A stretch of DNA of 28,577 nucleotides. Origin: CAYUCY01 sp964443525. GTDB lineage: Bacteria; Pseudomonadota; Alphaproteobacteria; Caedimonadales; Caedimonadaceae. Shown here piece after piece: positions 1-7,681 of this stretch. Positions within the stretch are counted from its first letter, which is position 1. Every line of letters starts with the position of its first letter. Both the position numbers and the translations under genes were made by a program. The notes under the pieces were generated by a model, which worked only from the letters and a program-made list of their open reading frames with translations, had not been told where the DNA came from and ran no database searches. The DNA lies in the NCBI GenBank assembly GCA_964443525.1, contig CAYUCY010000013.1, forward strand, positions 1-28,577, read 5' to 3'.

Positions 1-574
1 CTCCGTAACACATCCCGATCGTCATGGCGGGAATATTTTCAAGTCCTTCGTTTTGGTTGCGTTTGGTAATACTGCTTCCCAAGGAGAAAATAAGGGTTCC
101 GATACCGGCCAACCCGACGCCCTTGAGCGTATCATTTCTCAAGCTTACTTGCATCATTTCATCCCAAAAGAAAATAGATAATCCCGCCATACCGATGATT
201 GCGCCGAGCACCACATTGAGGGGCGGCTTTGATCTGAAAAAGAAAGAATTATTGAAAATGCTTAAAAAGCTAATCCCTGAAAAGACGACGGCGATAACAC
301 CGGAGACAATATAGTTTGTTGCATTATAAACGAATAGATAGTGAAGGGAAAACATGGAGAGGCCGAGCAAGCATAAGAAGAAATGATCTTTCAACTTAAA
401 TCTTAAGCCATAACCTTTTATTTGACACCACATGATGAGGCATAAAGCCGCGAGAACACCCCTATAGAGAATGGAAATTTCATCAGGCGCGAGCCCGACC
501 TGTAACTTAATTGCAAACCAGGTCGTTCCCCAGATCATAATTGTGAGAACATATAAAGAAATATTGTTTATCAT
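1..574 (-). CDS. EamA/DMT-family transporter, N-terminal part (runs off left edge)
   Basis: The minus strand is open from an ATG at 574 to the window edge, giving 191 residues with no stop. The product opens with a membrane segment containing IMIWGTTWFAIKLQVG, which matches the start of the first EamA repeat in drug/metabolite transporters. More hydrophobic segments follow, including YNATNYIVSGVIAVVFSG near residues 83-100, typical of this fold. Full-length family members have about 280-300 residues and ten membrane helices, so roughly one third is missing. They export small metabolites, but the substrate cannot be read from sequence. No good ribosome-binding site precedes the ATG, and a TATA-like run lies directly before it, so the start could differ or the message could be nearly leaderless. 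Family assignment is fairly sure; the specific role is unknown. Confidence 0.8.
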   Translation of the reverse strand, partial: MINNISLYVLTIMIWGTTWFAIKLQVGLAPDEISILYRGVLAALCLIMWCQIKGYGLRFKLKDHFFLCLLGLSMFSLHYLFVYNATNYIVSGVIAVVFSGISFLSIFNNSFFFRSKPPLNVVLGAIIGMAGLSIFFWDEMMQVSLRNDTLKGVGLAGIGTLIFSLGSSITKRNQNEGLENIPAMTIGMCYG

Positions 575-690
575 TATATTCTATTGAAAGATTTAGTATT
601 GATTTTTTAGTATTAGATTGAAGTATAAGCTTCATATCGCAAAATTATTCCATAGGTCTTCACATTTGTAAAATGAAAAAATAGGGAAAC

Positions 691-720
691 GTCTTCTTGC
701 TTCCTCGAAAATAAGAAGAC
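691..720. repeat. Perfect 8-bp inverted repeat overlapping a terminator stem
   Basis: GTCTTCTT (691-698) is exactly complementary to AAGAAGAC (713-720), with a 14-base loop. The right arm shares bases 716-720 with the left arm of the terminator hairpin at 716-737, so the two helices cannot form together. This is the geometry of an antiterminator/terminator pair, but no leader gene or ligand-binding core is seen. Confidence 0.55.
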
Positions 721-742
721 CCCGAAAATGGGGTCTTTTTTT
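716..742. terminator. Rho-independent terminator
   Basis: AAGACCCC (716-723) pairs perfectly with GGGGTCTT (730-737) around a six-base loop. The T run reaches 742 on the plus strand. On the minus strand the same helix is followed by TTCTTATTTT, a weaker tract. It lies 11 bases past the stop of the CBS gene, so it probably ends that transcript. The stronger plus-strand T run also suits a transcript arriving from the left. Confidence 0.75.
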
Positions 743-752
743 ATCCGTGAGT

Positions 753-1205
753 TTAAAAGTGATCAGCATGCAATGAGCATGCAGTAAGGAAGCATGGGCC
801 CGGTTGACTGATTTTGTAAAGAGCCTCTCCGCCCAGTTGCTTTGAGCCCTTACAGACAAGATCCCCTAAAGAGACGATTCCCACTAATTTCTTATCCTTA
901 TTGAGAACCGGCATCCGATGGACCTGATTTTTCCCAAGATTCTCGGTCAGGTCCTCAATGGAATCGTCCTCAAAGACATAGAGAACTTTCTTTGTCATGG
1001 CATCACCGGCCGTTGCATCCACTTTGCCGTCTGCAAGGGTATGAATGACGATATCCCGATCGGTCAGCATGCCTACCAAACGATCGTTTTCCGCAACGGG
1101 TAAAATACCGATATCGTCGTCACGCATCCGCTTTGCAGCCTCTTTCAAGCTCATTTTCGGGTCGATATAATCCACAGATTTTGACATGATGTCTTTGACT
1201 TTCAT
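753..1205 (-). CDS. CBS-domain pair protein
   Basis: A 150-residue protein made almost entirely of two CBS domains (about residues 3-58 and 70-127). Typical segments are VKDIMSKSVDYIDPKMSLKEA, with DDDIGILPV and GMLTDRDIVI, then the second copy with VHRMPVLNKDKKLVGIVSLGDL. CBS pairs (Bateman modules) usually bind adenine nucleotides and act as energy sensors; the effector here is unknown. I place the start at 1205 and not at the in-frame ATG at 1217, because the first ATG lies inside a strong GGAGG ribosome-binding site five bases before the second ATG. The gene stands alone, with its own promoter and terminator. The tail after about residue 130 is not CBS-like and contains two cysteines. Such stand-alone proteins are common in Alphaproteobacteria. 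Confidence 0.88.
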   Translation of the reverse strand: MKVKDIMSKSVDYIDPKMSLKEAAKRMRDDDIGILPVAENDRLVGMLTDRDIVIHTLADGKVDATAGDAMTKKVLYVFEDDSIEDLTENLGKNQVHRMPVLNKDKKLVGIVSLGDLVCKGSKQLGGEALYKISQPGPCFLTACSLHADHF

Positions 1206-1246
1206 AGTAGCCTCCATGGTTGTTGATCGAGATTATTCTTATTATA

Positions 1247-1275
1247 ATTATAACACAAAAATGAAAATATGATAA
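1247..1275 (-). promoter_or_regulatory. Sigma70-type promoter of the CBS-domain gene
   Basis: Read on the minus strand, TTATCA (1275-1270) and a perfect TATAAT (1252-1247) are separated by exactly 17 bases. Transcription would begin near 1240, about 35 bases before the chosen ATG at 1205. The region is AT-rich and a second TATAAT follows immediately, so the exact hexamer is uncertain. Confidence 0.5.
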
Positions 1276-1299
1276 GTTGAGCTTAATATTCGGTTGTAA

Positions 1300-4200
1300 T
1301 TAGGATTTTTTCTTGAATTTTATAGAAAAGCATCGTTGCTTCATTGCATAAATATAAACGCCTGGAAGAATGTAAACAGTCAAAAAAGACCCGAAAGCAA
1401 GGCCGAAAACGATAACATGACCAATGGCTCTTCTATTTTCGGCACCTGCGCCGCTTGCAAAAGCTAAGGGGATCGCTCCTAAAATCATGGCGCAAGAGGT
1501 CATTAAAATGGGGCGCAGGCGAATGAGTGCTGACTCCAGAATAGCTTTTTCAGGGAGAAGACCTGCTTTGATGCGCTGGTTTGCAAATTCAACCATCATG
1601 ATGCCATGCTTGGTGATAAGCCCGATCAGAGTAATAAGGCCTACTTGAGAAAAAATATTCAGAGATTGGCTTGTTGCCTTCATCCCTGCAAGAGCCCCGC
1701 CGCAGGCGAGAGGAACAGTTACAAGAATAATCAGGGGTGATCTGAGGCTTTCAAACTGCATAGCCAAGATTGCAAAAATAAAGAAAAGAGCCGTCAAGAA
1801 TAACCACGTCATCACGCTTTTTGTTTCAAGGAAAGCCTTTGCAGCGCCTGTCCAGTCGGCTGTCATATTTTGAGGCAAATCCAACTTAGAGAGAGAGCCG
1901 ATCTTATTCATAATGTCGGCAATCGTATATTCGGGTTTCATCTCAACGGAGATCTTGGCGGATCTGAGCTGGTTATAATGCTTGATTTCCTTCGGGATGA
2001 CTTTCGGTTGAAGGGTTGCAAAGGCACTTAAGGAAATTCGTTTTTGATTTGGATTCGTTACAAAAATCTCGCTTAAGGACCACGGATTTGTCTTCGTTTT
2101 AATCTGAATCGGGTAGAGCAGATCGTCTATCGCATAATTCAAAGACTGATCCCCACTGAAGAATACTTTCAGGGTTGTTGAAAGAAGAGAGGGGCTAATC
2201 TCCGCTTGCTTCAGTTTGATACGGTCGAGAACAACATCATAAGTCAGAGCATCGAGCTTTAAGTCTTGGGAAACATCTCCGATCTTCTTCTCCTGCTCCA
2301 GAAAATGTCTTAGGCTTGAAGCTTTGTTTGAGATCTCTTTTACATCTGCAACGGATCGAATCACGAAAGCAACCTCATTACTCGCCCCAAAGTTGTCTAT
2401 GCCAGGCAGCCCGTACTCGATATTCCAAGGCCAAATGTCAAGGGAAGGATACCCTTGGACAACTCCGAAAAAGTAGCCTTGTAGCTCACTTGCCGAGCGC
2501 TTCCGATCTTCCCAGGGTTTGAGAGGAACGGCAAGCGATGCTCCCCAGTTACCGGTGAAAGAATAATAGGTTTTCTTCTCAGGGATGTCTTTGACGAGGA
2601 TTTCCAGCTTTTTGAGGAGTTGATCCTGATCATCGATCGTTTTCCCGGGTAGGGGAGCAAAATAAAGACCCACCATCCCTCTATCTTCTTTAGGCGCAAT
2701 TTCTTGAGGAAGCTGAAGATAAAAGAGAGTTGCAACCGCAAGAAGGCCCAACATAGAGACCCCCGTGAACCATGGCTTTGAAAGAAAAGCTTTCAAGGAA
2801 CGTTCATAAAAAACCGTAATTTTTTTCAAGAACCTTTCCATGAACTGGAGAGACCTGTATTCCTCCTGTCTCAGGAGATGACCGCACATCATCGGCGACA
2901 AGGTCAGGGCGACGATCCCGGAAATTAAAACAGACCCAGCAAGGGCAACGGCAAATTCCGAGAAAAGCTGCCCCTGTACGCCTGATTGGAAGGCGATGGG
3001 TGCATAAACACTGGCGAGGGTCAGGGTCATGGCAATAATTGCAAACGTAATTTGACGCGCTCCTTTTTGGGCTGCCTCTAGAGGCTTCATCCCCTGTTCG
3101 ATATAGCGATGAATATTCTCAAGAACGACGATTGCGTCATCCACGACGAGGCCGATTGCAAGGACCATGGCGAGCAAGGTAATCGTATTGACCGAGTATC
3201 CGAAGGCGTAGAGAAGAGCCGCAGATCCCAAAAGAGACACGGGAATGGTCACAAGAGGAATCAGAGAAGCTCTGACACTTCTCAAGAACAGAAAAACGAT
3301 GAGAAGAATCAAGATACCGGCTTCGAGAAGGGATTGTTTGATGTTTCTTAAGGAAGCTCGAATGAAATCCGCTTGATCTGATTCAATCTGAAAGCTCATT
3401 TGATCCGGGAGTTGTGATTGGAGGGCTGAGAAAACGCTTCTCACCTCTGCGGAGACATCTAGAGGGTTGGAATCGGTTGCTTTATGGATGGCGATGAAAA
3501 GGCCTTCCTTTCCCTGAACGCGGGCTCGAAAACTGTTGCTGTCCACCGTCTGGGTGATCGTTGCGATGTCTTTGAGAAGAACCGGCTTTCCTTTGATGGT
3601 CTTCAGCTCGATTCGATCAAAGTCTTCCTTGGCTGAGAGCCTCAGATCTATGTTGACGGGGATCGATTCTTTCAATTTTCCGCCGGGCAGGGAGACGTTA
3701 TATTTGGAAAGGGCTCCTAAGACTTCATCGACGTTAATGCCATAGGCGTAGAGTTTTTTCGGATCGAGCAACACCTTCATCATATAGGGTTGACCCCACA
3801 TTTGGACGGAGGCAACACCTGTGACGTTCCTAAAATTATTTTTAATGTGGATGTTGGCATAGTGCGTCAATTCGGAGACGCTCATCTCGGAGTGGGTCAA
3901 GGACAAAAAGATAAACGGAAGGAAAGAGGTACCCCCTTCGAGTTTTTGAACATGAGGATCTTTGACTTCCTTCGGAAGTTCCGCCTTGGCCGCCGTCAGA
4001 GCATCTCTGATTAAGGACATCACATGATCAGTCGATTGCCCGGCTTTCATGATCAGATTAACCGTACTTTGCCCTGCAATTGAGCGAGAAGTCATGGTTT
4101 CGATGCCTTCTACCTCGGCAAGCTTATCTTCAAGAATATTTGTGACAGCCGTTTCAACCAGGTCGGGACTTGCATTCGGGTATTGGGCCGTAATCTCCAG

Positions 4201-4332
4201 CATGGGAATTTGAACCTTGGGATATTCCCGCAAGCTCAACTCATTTAAAGAGAGAACGCCGATCAGGACGATCAACAGGTTGAAGATCGAGGCAAAGATC
4301 GGACGTTTGATAAAAAAATCAACAAAGGTCAT
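1300..4332 (-). CDS. RND-family efflux permease (HAE1/AcrB type)
   Basis: An inner-membrane proton-driven pump subunit of 1010 residues, close to the usual 1020-1050. It begins MTFVDFFIKRPIFASIF, the standard RND N-terminus with TM1. The fourth helix carries the proton-relay aspartates in IGLVVDDAIVVLENIHR (near residue 400), and TM10 carries the matching lysine in GLITKHGIMMVEFANQ (near residue 930). The two large periplasmic loops have the expected spacing, and the protein ends in a short basic tail. Its start ATG overlaps the stop of the upstream adaptor gene (ATGA), so the two are translationally coupled and should form one pump. No outer-membrane channel gene is present here, so a TolC-type partner must be encoded elsewhere. 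The TKHG variant of the TM10 motif is more like heavily diverged HAE1 pumps than AcrB. Substrate unknown. Confidence 0.93.
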   Translation of the reverse strand: MTFVDFFIKRPIFASIFNLLIVLIGVLSLNELSLREYPKVQIPMLEITAQYPNASPDLVETAVTNILEDKLAEVEGIETMTSRSIAGQSTVNLIMKAGQSTDHVMSLIRDALTAAKAELPKEVKDPHVQKLEGGTSFLPFIFLSLTHSEMSVSELTHYANIHIKNNFRNVTGVASVQMWGQPYMMKVLLDPKKLYAYGINVDEVLGALSKYNVSLPGGKLKESIPVNIDLRLSAKEDFDRIELKTIKGKPVLLKDIATITQTVDSNSFRARVQGKEGLFIAIHKATDSNPLDVSAEVRSVFSALQSQLPDQMSFQIESDQADFIRASLRNIKQSLLEAGILILLIVFLFLRSVRASLIPLVTIPVSLLGSAALLYAFGYSVNTITLLAMVLAIGLVVDDAIVVLENIHRYIEQGMKPLEAAQKGARQITFAIIAMTLTLASVYAPIAFQSGVQGQLFSEFAVALAGSVLISGIVALTLSPMMCGHLLRQEEYRSLQFMERFLKKITVFYERSLKAFLSKPWFTGVSMLGLLAVATLFYLQLPQEIAPKEDRGMVGLYFAPLPGKTIDDQDQLLKKLEILVKDIPEKKTYYSFTGNWGASLAVPLKPWEDRKRSASELQGYFFGVVQGYPSLDIWPWNIEYGLPGIDNFGASNEVAFVIRSVADVKEISNKASSLRHFLEQEKKIGDVSQDLKLDALTYDVVLDRIKLKQAEISPSLLSTTLKVFFSGDQSLNYAIDDLLYPIQIKTKTNPWSLSEIFVTNPNQKRISLSAFATLQPKVIPKEIKHYNQLRSAKISVEMKPEYTIADIMNKIGSLSKLDLPQNMTADWTGAAKAFLETKSVMTWLFLTALFFIFAILAMQFESLRSPLIILVTVPLACGGALAGMKATSQSLNIFSQVGLITLIGLITKHGIMMVEFANQRIKAGLLPEKAILESALIRLRPILMTSCAMILGAIPLAFASGAGAENRRAIGHVIVFGLAFGSFLTVYILPGVYIYAMKQRCFSIKFKKKS

Positions 4333-5348
4333 GAGCGCTCGTCTTCATTTTTCCCTTTATTATCCGCAACCTCAACGTCAAGTTCAGGGTAAAGACGGGT
4401 GGGATTAACAGAGATGACCTGATCCCCCGGCTGAAGACCTTCCGTGACCTCCAGACGATCCTTTTCTTGAATGCCTAATTGGATTGGTGTTAATTTAACT
4501 TTTCCTTCGATGAGCTTATAAACATGCGATTTTCCGTCTCTTAAAAAATAAGCTTCAAATGGAATCGTGAGAGCATTTTTCTTTTCTTCAAGAACAACGT
4601 CCACATCAATATTTCCGCCTAGTACAAAAGAGGTCTCATCAATTTCGGCCTCGGCAGGAGCCATATGCGTTTCAGGATCGATGAGCTTTTGGAGGAAGGA
4701 GAGGGTTGCCTCATAGCGTTCATCCAGAATAAGTTTCTGCCCAGGTTTGATGCGAGAGACGAGATCCTCCGGCACATCGAACGAAACGAGAAGTCGGGTG
4801 GGATCGTAAATTGTAACGATTTCATCTCCTGAAGAAAGATGCGTTCCTTTTTTAACCTTATAGACGCCTACAATACCATCAAAGGGAGCCGGGTATTCCG
4901 AGTCTTCTATGTTTTTTTCGGCATCTGCCGTTGCTTTTTTCGCCGTCAAGAAATTCTTGTGGGCGGTTTCAAGCGCGGCTTTGGAAATAATTTTTCTGTG
5001 ATGGAGATCTTTTGCTCGTTGATATTTTTCCGCTTCAAGCGCTTCGGTCTGACGGGCTGTTTCAAGAGCTGCTCGACTCGGTTTGTTTGAAAGGCGGACG
5101 ACAATTTGTCCTTTTTTCACGAGAGAACCTGAGTCAAGCGCATCCTCGAGAATCCCGTCTATCCTTGAGATGATCGCCGATTGACGTTTTGCTTTGACTG
5201 TGCCGAAAAGGCGCACAACTTCTCGGATGGTTTGGAACTTTATCATTTCTATTTCTACCACTTTTTTGGGCATGGAGGCATGAAGGGTCTCCCCGAAAAA
5301 GCATAAAAAGTTCAGGGCAAGAGTGATAAAAGGGAATTTTCTGCACAT
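4329..5348 (-). CDS. RND efflux periplasmic adaptor (membrane fusion protein)
   Basis: A 339-residue adaptor of the HlyD/AcrA type that links the RND permease to an outer-membrane channel. Residues 1-24 form a signal peptide or anchor (hydrophobic FITLALNFLCFF). A half-lipoyl segment follows (AIISRIDGILEDALDSGSLVKKGQIVVRL), then a short coiled-coil hairpin rich in Ala, Glu and Lys (about residues 90-145), then the second lipoyl half (YPAPFDGIVGVYKVKKGTHL). A beta-barrel and a membrane-proximal domain end with EVTEGLQPGDQVISVNPTRL. The short hairpin is typical of MexH/VexC-like adaptors. It starts 20 bases after the obgE stop and overlaps the permease start by four bases, so it may be cotranscribed with obgE, which is a common chance adjacency and does not imply a shared function. 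Confidence 0.9.
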   Translation of the reverse strand: MCRKFPFITLALNFLCFFGETLHASMPKKVVEIEMIKFQTIREVVRLFGTVKAKRQSAIISRIDGILEDALDSGSLVKKGQIVVRLSNKPSRAALETARQTEALEAEKYQRAKDLHHRKIISKAALETAHKNFLTAKKATADAEKNIEDSEYPAPFDGIVGVYKVKKGTHLSSGDEIVTIYDPTRLLVSFDVPEDLVSRIKPGQKLILDERYEATLSFLQKLIDPETHMAPAEAEIDETSFVLGGNIDVDVVLEEKKNALTIPFEAYFLRDGKSHVYKLIEGKVKLTPIQLGIQEKDRLEVTEGLQPGDQVISVNPTRLYPELDVEVADNKGKNEDERS

Positions 5349-5368
5349 GTTTTAACTCGATCTTCGTT

Positions 5369-6391
5369 TTAAATATCGGAACTTTTTTTGGAGTCTTCCT
5401 TTCGAGCCTCTAGAATAAATTCAAACGCTTCGCGCAGCAAGTCGGAAACGCCGGCTTTGGAAACGGCAGAAATTGTATGGACATGTTTCCTGGTTCTTTT
5501 TTCGAGCGCTTTTTTCTTCTCTGACATGTCTTCAATTCCGAGGGCGTCGCATTTATTAAGGGCGATAATCTCCGGTTTTTCCGTTAAACGAGGGCTATAA
5601 GCCTGCAGTTCATCACGAATAGTTTGGTAGGCTTTGAGGGGATCCTCTTGGGTTCCGTCGATCAGATGGATCAATACACTACAGCGCTCGACATGTCCCA
5701 AAAAGCGGGTACCGAGACCGTGACCTTCATGGGCGCCTTCAATCAGACCCGGAATATCGGCGAGAACAAACTCTTTTTGATCGATGTACACAACGCCCAG
5801 GTTGGGATGAAGAGTTGTGAAGGGGTAATCTGCGATTTTGGGCTTTGCTCGGGATGTTGCGGCCAAAAAAGTCGACTTACCCGCATTCGGAAGACCTATA
5901 AGACCTGCATCCGCAATCAGTTTTAACCTAAGCCAGATCCATAACTCTTCTCCGGGCATGCCCGTATCCGCCCGTCGGGGTGCCTGATTTGTAGATGTTT
6001 TAAAGTGGGTATTTCCGCGGCCCCCGATTCCTCCTTTCAGGAGAACGATTCTTTGGCCTCCTTCTGTCAGATCCGCAAGCAGAGTTTCTTTATCGTCATG
6101 AAAGATTTGTGTGCCTATGGGGACCTTCAGAATGATGTCTTTCCCATTACGTCCCGATCTGTTGGCTCCCATGCCGTGGTGGCCGCGTTCCGCCTTGAAG
6201 TGTTGCTGGTAACGATAGTCGATGAGAGTGTTGAGATTGTCGACGGCTTCAACGACGACATCGCCTCCTTTGCCTCCGTCTCCACCGTCTGGACCGCCGT
6301 ATTCGATATATTTTTCGCGACGAAAGCTAATACAGCCGGGGCCGCCGTCTCCGCTTTTTATAAAAATCTTAGCTTCATCTAAAAATTTCAT
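5369..6391 (-). CDS. obgE: GTPase Obg
   Basis: A 340-residue Obg GTPase involved in late 50S ribosome assembly and stress control. The glycine-rich Obg fold occupies residues 1-158 (FIKSGDGGPGCISFRREKY, then GGPDGGDGGKGGDV). The G domain has G1 GLPNAGKST at 166-174, switch I YPFTTLHPNLG near 189-199, G3 DIPG at 212-215 and G4 NKCD near 280. Length matches the alphaproteobacterial family. Translation starts at 6391 behind a clear GAGGTGAT site. It follows rplU and rpmA in the conserved order, but an intrinsic terminator lies directly before its ribosome-binding site. Expression must therefore come from read-through or a nearby promoter. The C-terminal tail is short and charged. Confidence 0.97.
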   Translation of the reverse strand: MKFLDEAKIFIKSGDGGPGCISFRREKYIEYGGPDGGDGGKGGDVVVEAVDNLNTLIDYRYQQHFKAERGHHGMGANRSGRNGKDIILKVPIGTQIFHDDKETLLADLTEGGQRIVLLKGGIGGRGNTHFKTSTNQAPRRADTGMPGEELWIWLRLKLIADAGLIGLPNAGKSTFLAATSRAKPKIADYPFTTLHPNLGVVYIDQKEFVLADIPGLIEGAHEGHGLGTRFLGHVERCSVLIHLIDGTQEDPLKAYQTIRDELQAYSPRLTEKPEIIALNKCDALGIEDMSEKKKALEKRTRKHVHTISAVSKAGVSDLLREAFEFILEARKEDSKKSSDI

Positions 6392-6410
6392 GAATCACCT
6401 CAAAAGCATA

Positions 6411-6443
6411 AAAAAAGGGAATGATTTTTTATCATCCCCTTTT
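6411..6443 (-). terminator. Intrinsic terminator between rpmA and obgE
   Basis: The minus-strand RNA forms an 11-bp helix (AAGGGGATGAT with ATCATTCCCTT) around a short A-rich loop and then runs into six U residues. One position is a G-U pair in the minus-strand RNA but an A-C mismatch in the plus-strand RNA, which indicates that the minus strand is the functional direction. It would end the ribosomal-protein message after rpmA and reduce transcription into obgE. Confidence 0.8.
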
Positions 6444-6471
6444 ATGTCGAATTACGCGCTGTGAAGGAAGG

Positions 6472-6726
6472 TTATTTCGGTTGGACGGACACGAACATGC
6501 GTCCCTTTTGTCCTTTTGAGAAACTTACATGCCCTTCAATAGTTGCAAAAATCGTGTGATCTTTGCCGATTCCGACATGATCACCCGGATGGAATTTTGT
6601 TCCGCGTTGACGAACGATGATGTTGCCGGGAATGACAAGCTCACCACCGAATTTCTTTACACCGAGGCGCCGACCCGCTGAGTCGCGCCCGTTCTTGGAA
6701 CTACCGCCGGCCTTTTTTTGAGCCAT
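6472..6726 (-). CDS. rpmA: 50S ribosomal protein bL27
   Basis: An 84-residue L27. The N-terminus MAQKKAGGSSKNGRDSAGRRLG is the classic form whose flexible tail reaches towards the peptidyl-transferase centre. There is no cleavable leader of the Firmicutes kind. The body continues with KFGGELVIPGNIIVRQRGTKFHPG and GIGKDHTIFATIEGHV. It lies 22 bases after rplU in the conserved rplU-rpmA order, and a strong terminator follows, so the two ribosomal genes form the main transcript. Confidence 0.98.
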   Translation of the reverse strand: MAQKKAGGSSKNGRDSAGRRLGVKKFGGELVIPGNIIVRQRGTKFHPGDHVGIGKDHTIFATIEGHVSFSKGQKGRMFVSVQPK

Positions 6727-6748
6727 CTTACTTACTCCTCAGGTCTAC

Positions 6749-7237
6749 TTACTTCTTTGTTGATTTCTTTTCTGCAGGTGCTGCCTTTTTGACTGCAGGG
6801 GCTTTTTTCTCGGCAGAAGCCTTCTCGGCTTTGGGCTCTACCTTCTTTGTTGCAGACGTTTCTTTTTTCACGTCTACCGTTTTTTTAACGGCCTTTTGAG
6901 GGGCGGGAGCCGCACTCAATTTGCCGTCTGCTGAAATTTGTTCGATTCGGAGAACGGTGATCGGCTGGCGATGCCCGTGTTTCCGCCGATATCCTTGACG
7001 ACGACGCATCTTAAAGACGATGATCTTCCGAGCCCGTTTTTGTTCGAGAATCGTCGTACGAACAATAGCTTTCTCCAGAAGGGGTGCGCCCACGCTGATT
7101 TTATCCCCTTCCCCGATCATCAAAACTTGAGACAGGTCAACGGTATCACCCGCTATCCCTTCAAGCTTCTCAACTTTTAAAATATCGCCGGGAGCAACTT
7201 TGTATTGCTTACCGCCCGTTTTCACAACTGCATACAT
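6749..7237 (-). CDS. rplU: 50S ribosomal protein bL21 with Lys/Ala-rich tail
   Basis: A 162-residue L21. The conserved core is residues 1 to about 103, from MYAVVKTGGKQYKVAPGD through RRRQGYRRKHGHRQPITVLRI. I start it at 7237 because the family begins MYAVVKTGG; the frame stays open upstream to 7360 but that part lacks similarity. After the core there is about 55 residues of low-complexity Lys, Ala and Glu, with repeated AEKKAPAVKKAAPAEKK units. Such tails are common on alphaproteobacterial L21 and probably interact with rRNA. The gene heads the rplU-rpmA unit and is divergent from fliQ across a 165-base gap. Confidence 0.97.
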   Translation of the reverse strand: MYAVVKTGGKQYKVAPGDILKVEKLEGIAGDTVDLSQVLMIGEGDKISVGAPLLEKAIVRTTILEQKRARKIIVFKMRRRQGYRRKHGHRQPITVLRIEQISADGKLSAAPAPQKAVKKTVDVKKETSATKKVEPKAEKASAEKKAPAVKKAAPAEKKSTKK

Positions 7238-7328
7238 GTTCAGCTCTTTTTCATTCTTATATGTTAATAAAATATCACACGCTTTTAGCACGAGTGATGC
7301 CTCCAATAAAGGAAAAAATATCCTTTGA

Positions 7329-7357
7329 TTGCGAAGCAGTTCCCTTCTGACTATAAT
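7329..7357 (+). promoter_or_regulatory. Sigma70-type promoter of fliQ-fliR-flhB
   Basis: TTGCGA (7329-7334) and a perfect TATAAT (7352-7357) are spaced by 17 bases. The start point would be near 7364, 39 bases before the fliQ ATG. It resembles a housekeeping promoter, not a sigma28 or sigma54 flagellar promoter. It is a visual match only. Confidence 0.45.
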
Positions 7358-7402
7358 CATCCTGAATATAAGTCAAGAAATTTCGACAGGGAAGCGCTCA
7401 TC

Positions 7403-7669
7403 ATGTCACCGGCCGATATCCTTTCTATTTCTCACGAAGCTATTTATGTTTTGTTGAAGGTTGCAGGACCTCTTCTTTTAGTCTCTCTTGTGACGGGCTT
7501 GGTGATCGCCTTTGTCCAGGCATTGACTCAGATCCAGGAAATGACGCTGACGTTCGTGCCTAAAATCCTCGTCACTTTCGGGCTTCTTTTATTTCTTTCC
7601 CCCTTCATTTCAAAAACCCTAAATAGCTATATGGATCAAATCTTCAATATGATCGTAAAAGCGGGGTAG
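7403..7669 (+). CDS. fliQ: Flagellar export gate protein FliQ
   Basis: An 88-residue inner-membrane protein of the flagellar type III export gate. Two hydrophobic helices flank a conserved polar loop: LLKVAGPLLLVSLVTGLVIA, then FVQALTQIQEMTLTFVPKIL, the family signature, then LVTFGLLLFLSPFI. I choose the ATG at 7403, because FliQ proteins have about 88-90 residues and begin just before the first helix; the frame is open further upstream without similarity. fliR begins 12 bases after its stop, and flhB follows. FliP, FliQ, FliR and FlhB form the export channel; fliP is not in this window. Confidence 0.95.
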   Translation: MSPADILSISHEAIYVLLKVAGPLLLVSLVTGLVIAFVQALTQIQEMTLTFVPKILVTFGLLLFLSPFISKTLNSYMDQIFNMIVKAG

Positions 7670-7681
7670 GGGAGAGGCTCC

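Noticed and set aside
24..314. Open frame on the plus strand at the left end
   Set aside because: It lies opposite the EamA transporter frame, which has clear membrane motifs; the plus product has no family features or ribosome-binding site.
7238..7360. Longer N-terminus for L21
   Set aside because: The family begins MYAVVKTGG, and the extra 41 residues have no similarity or ribosome-binding site.
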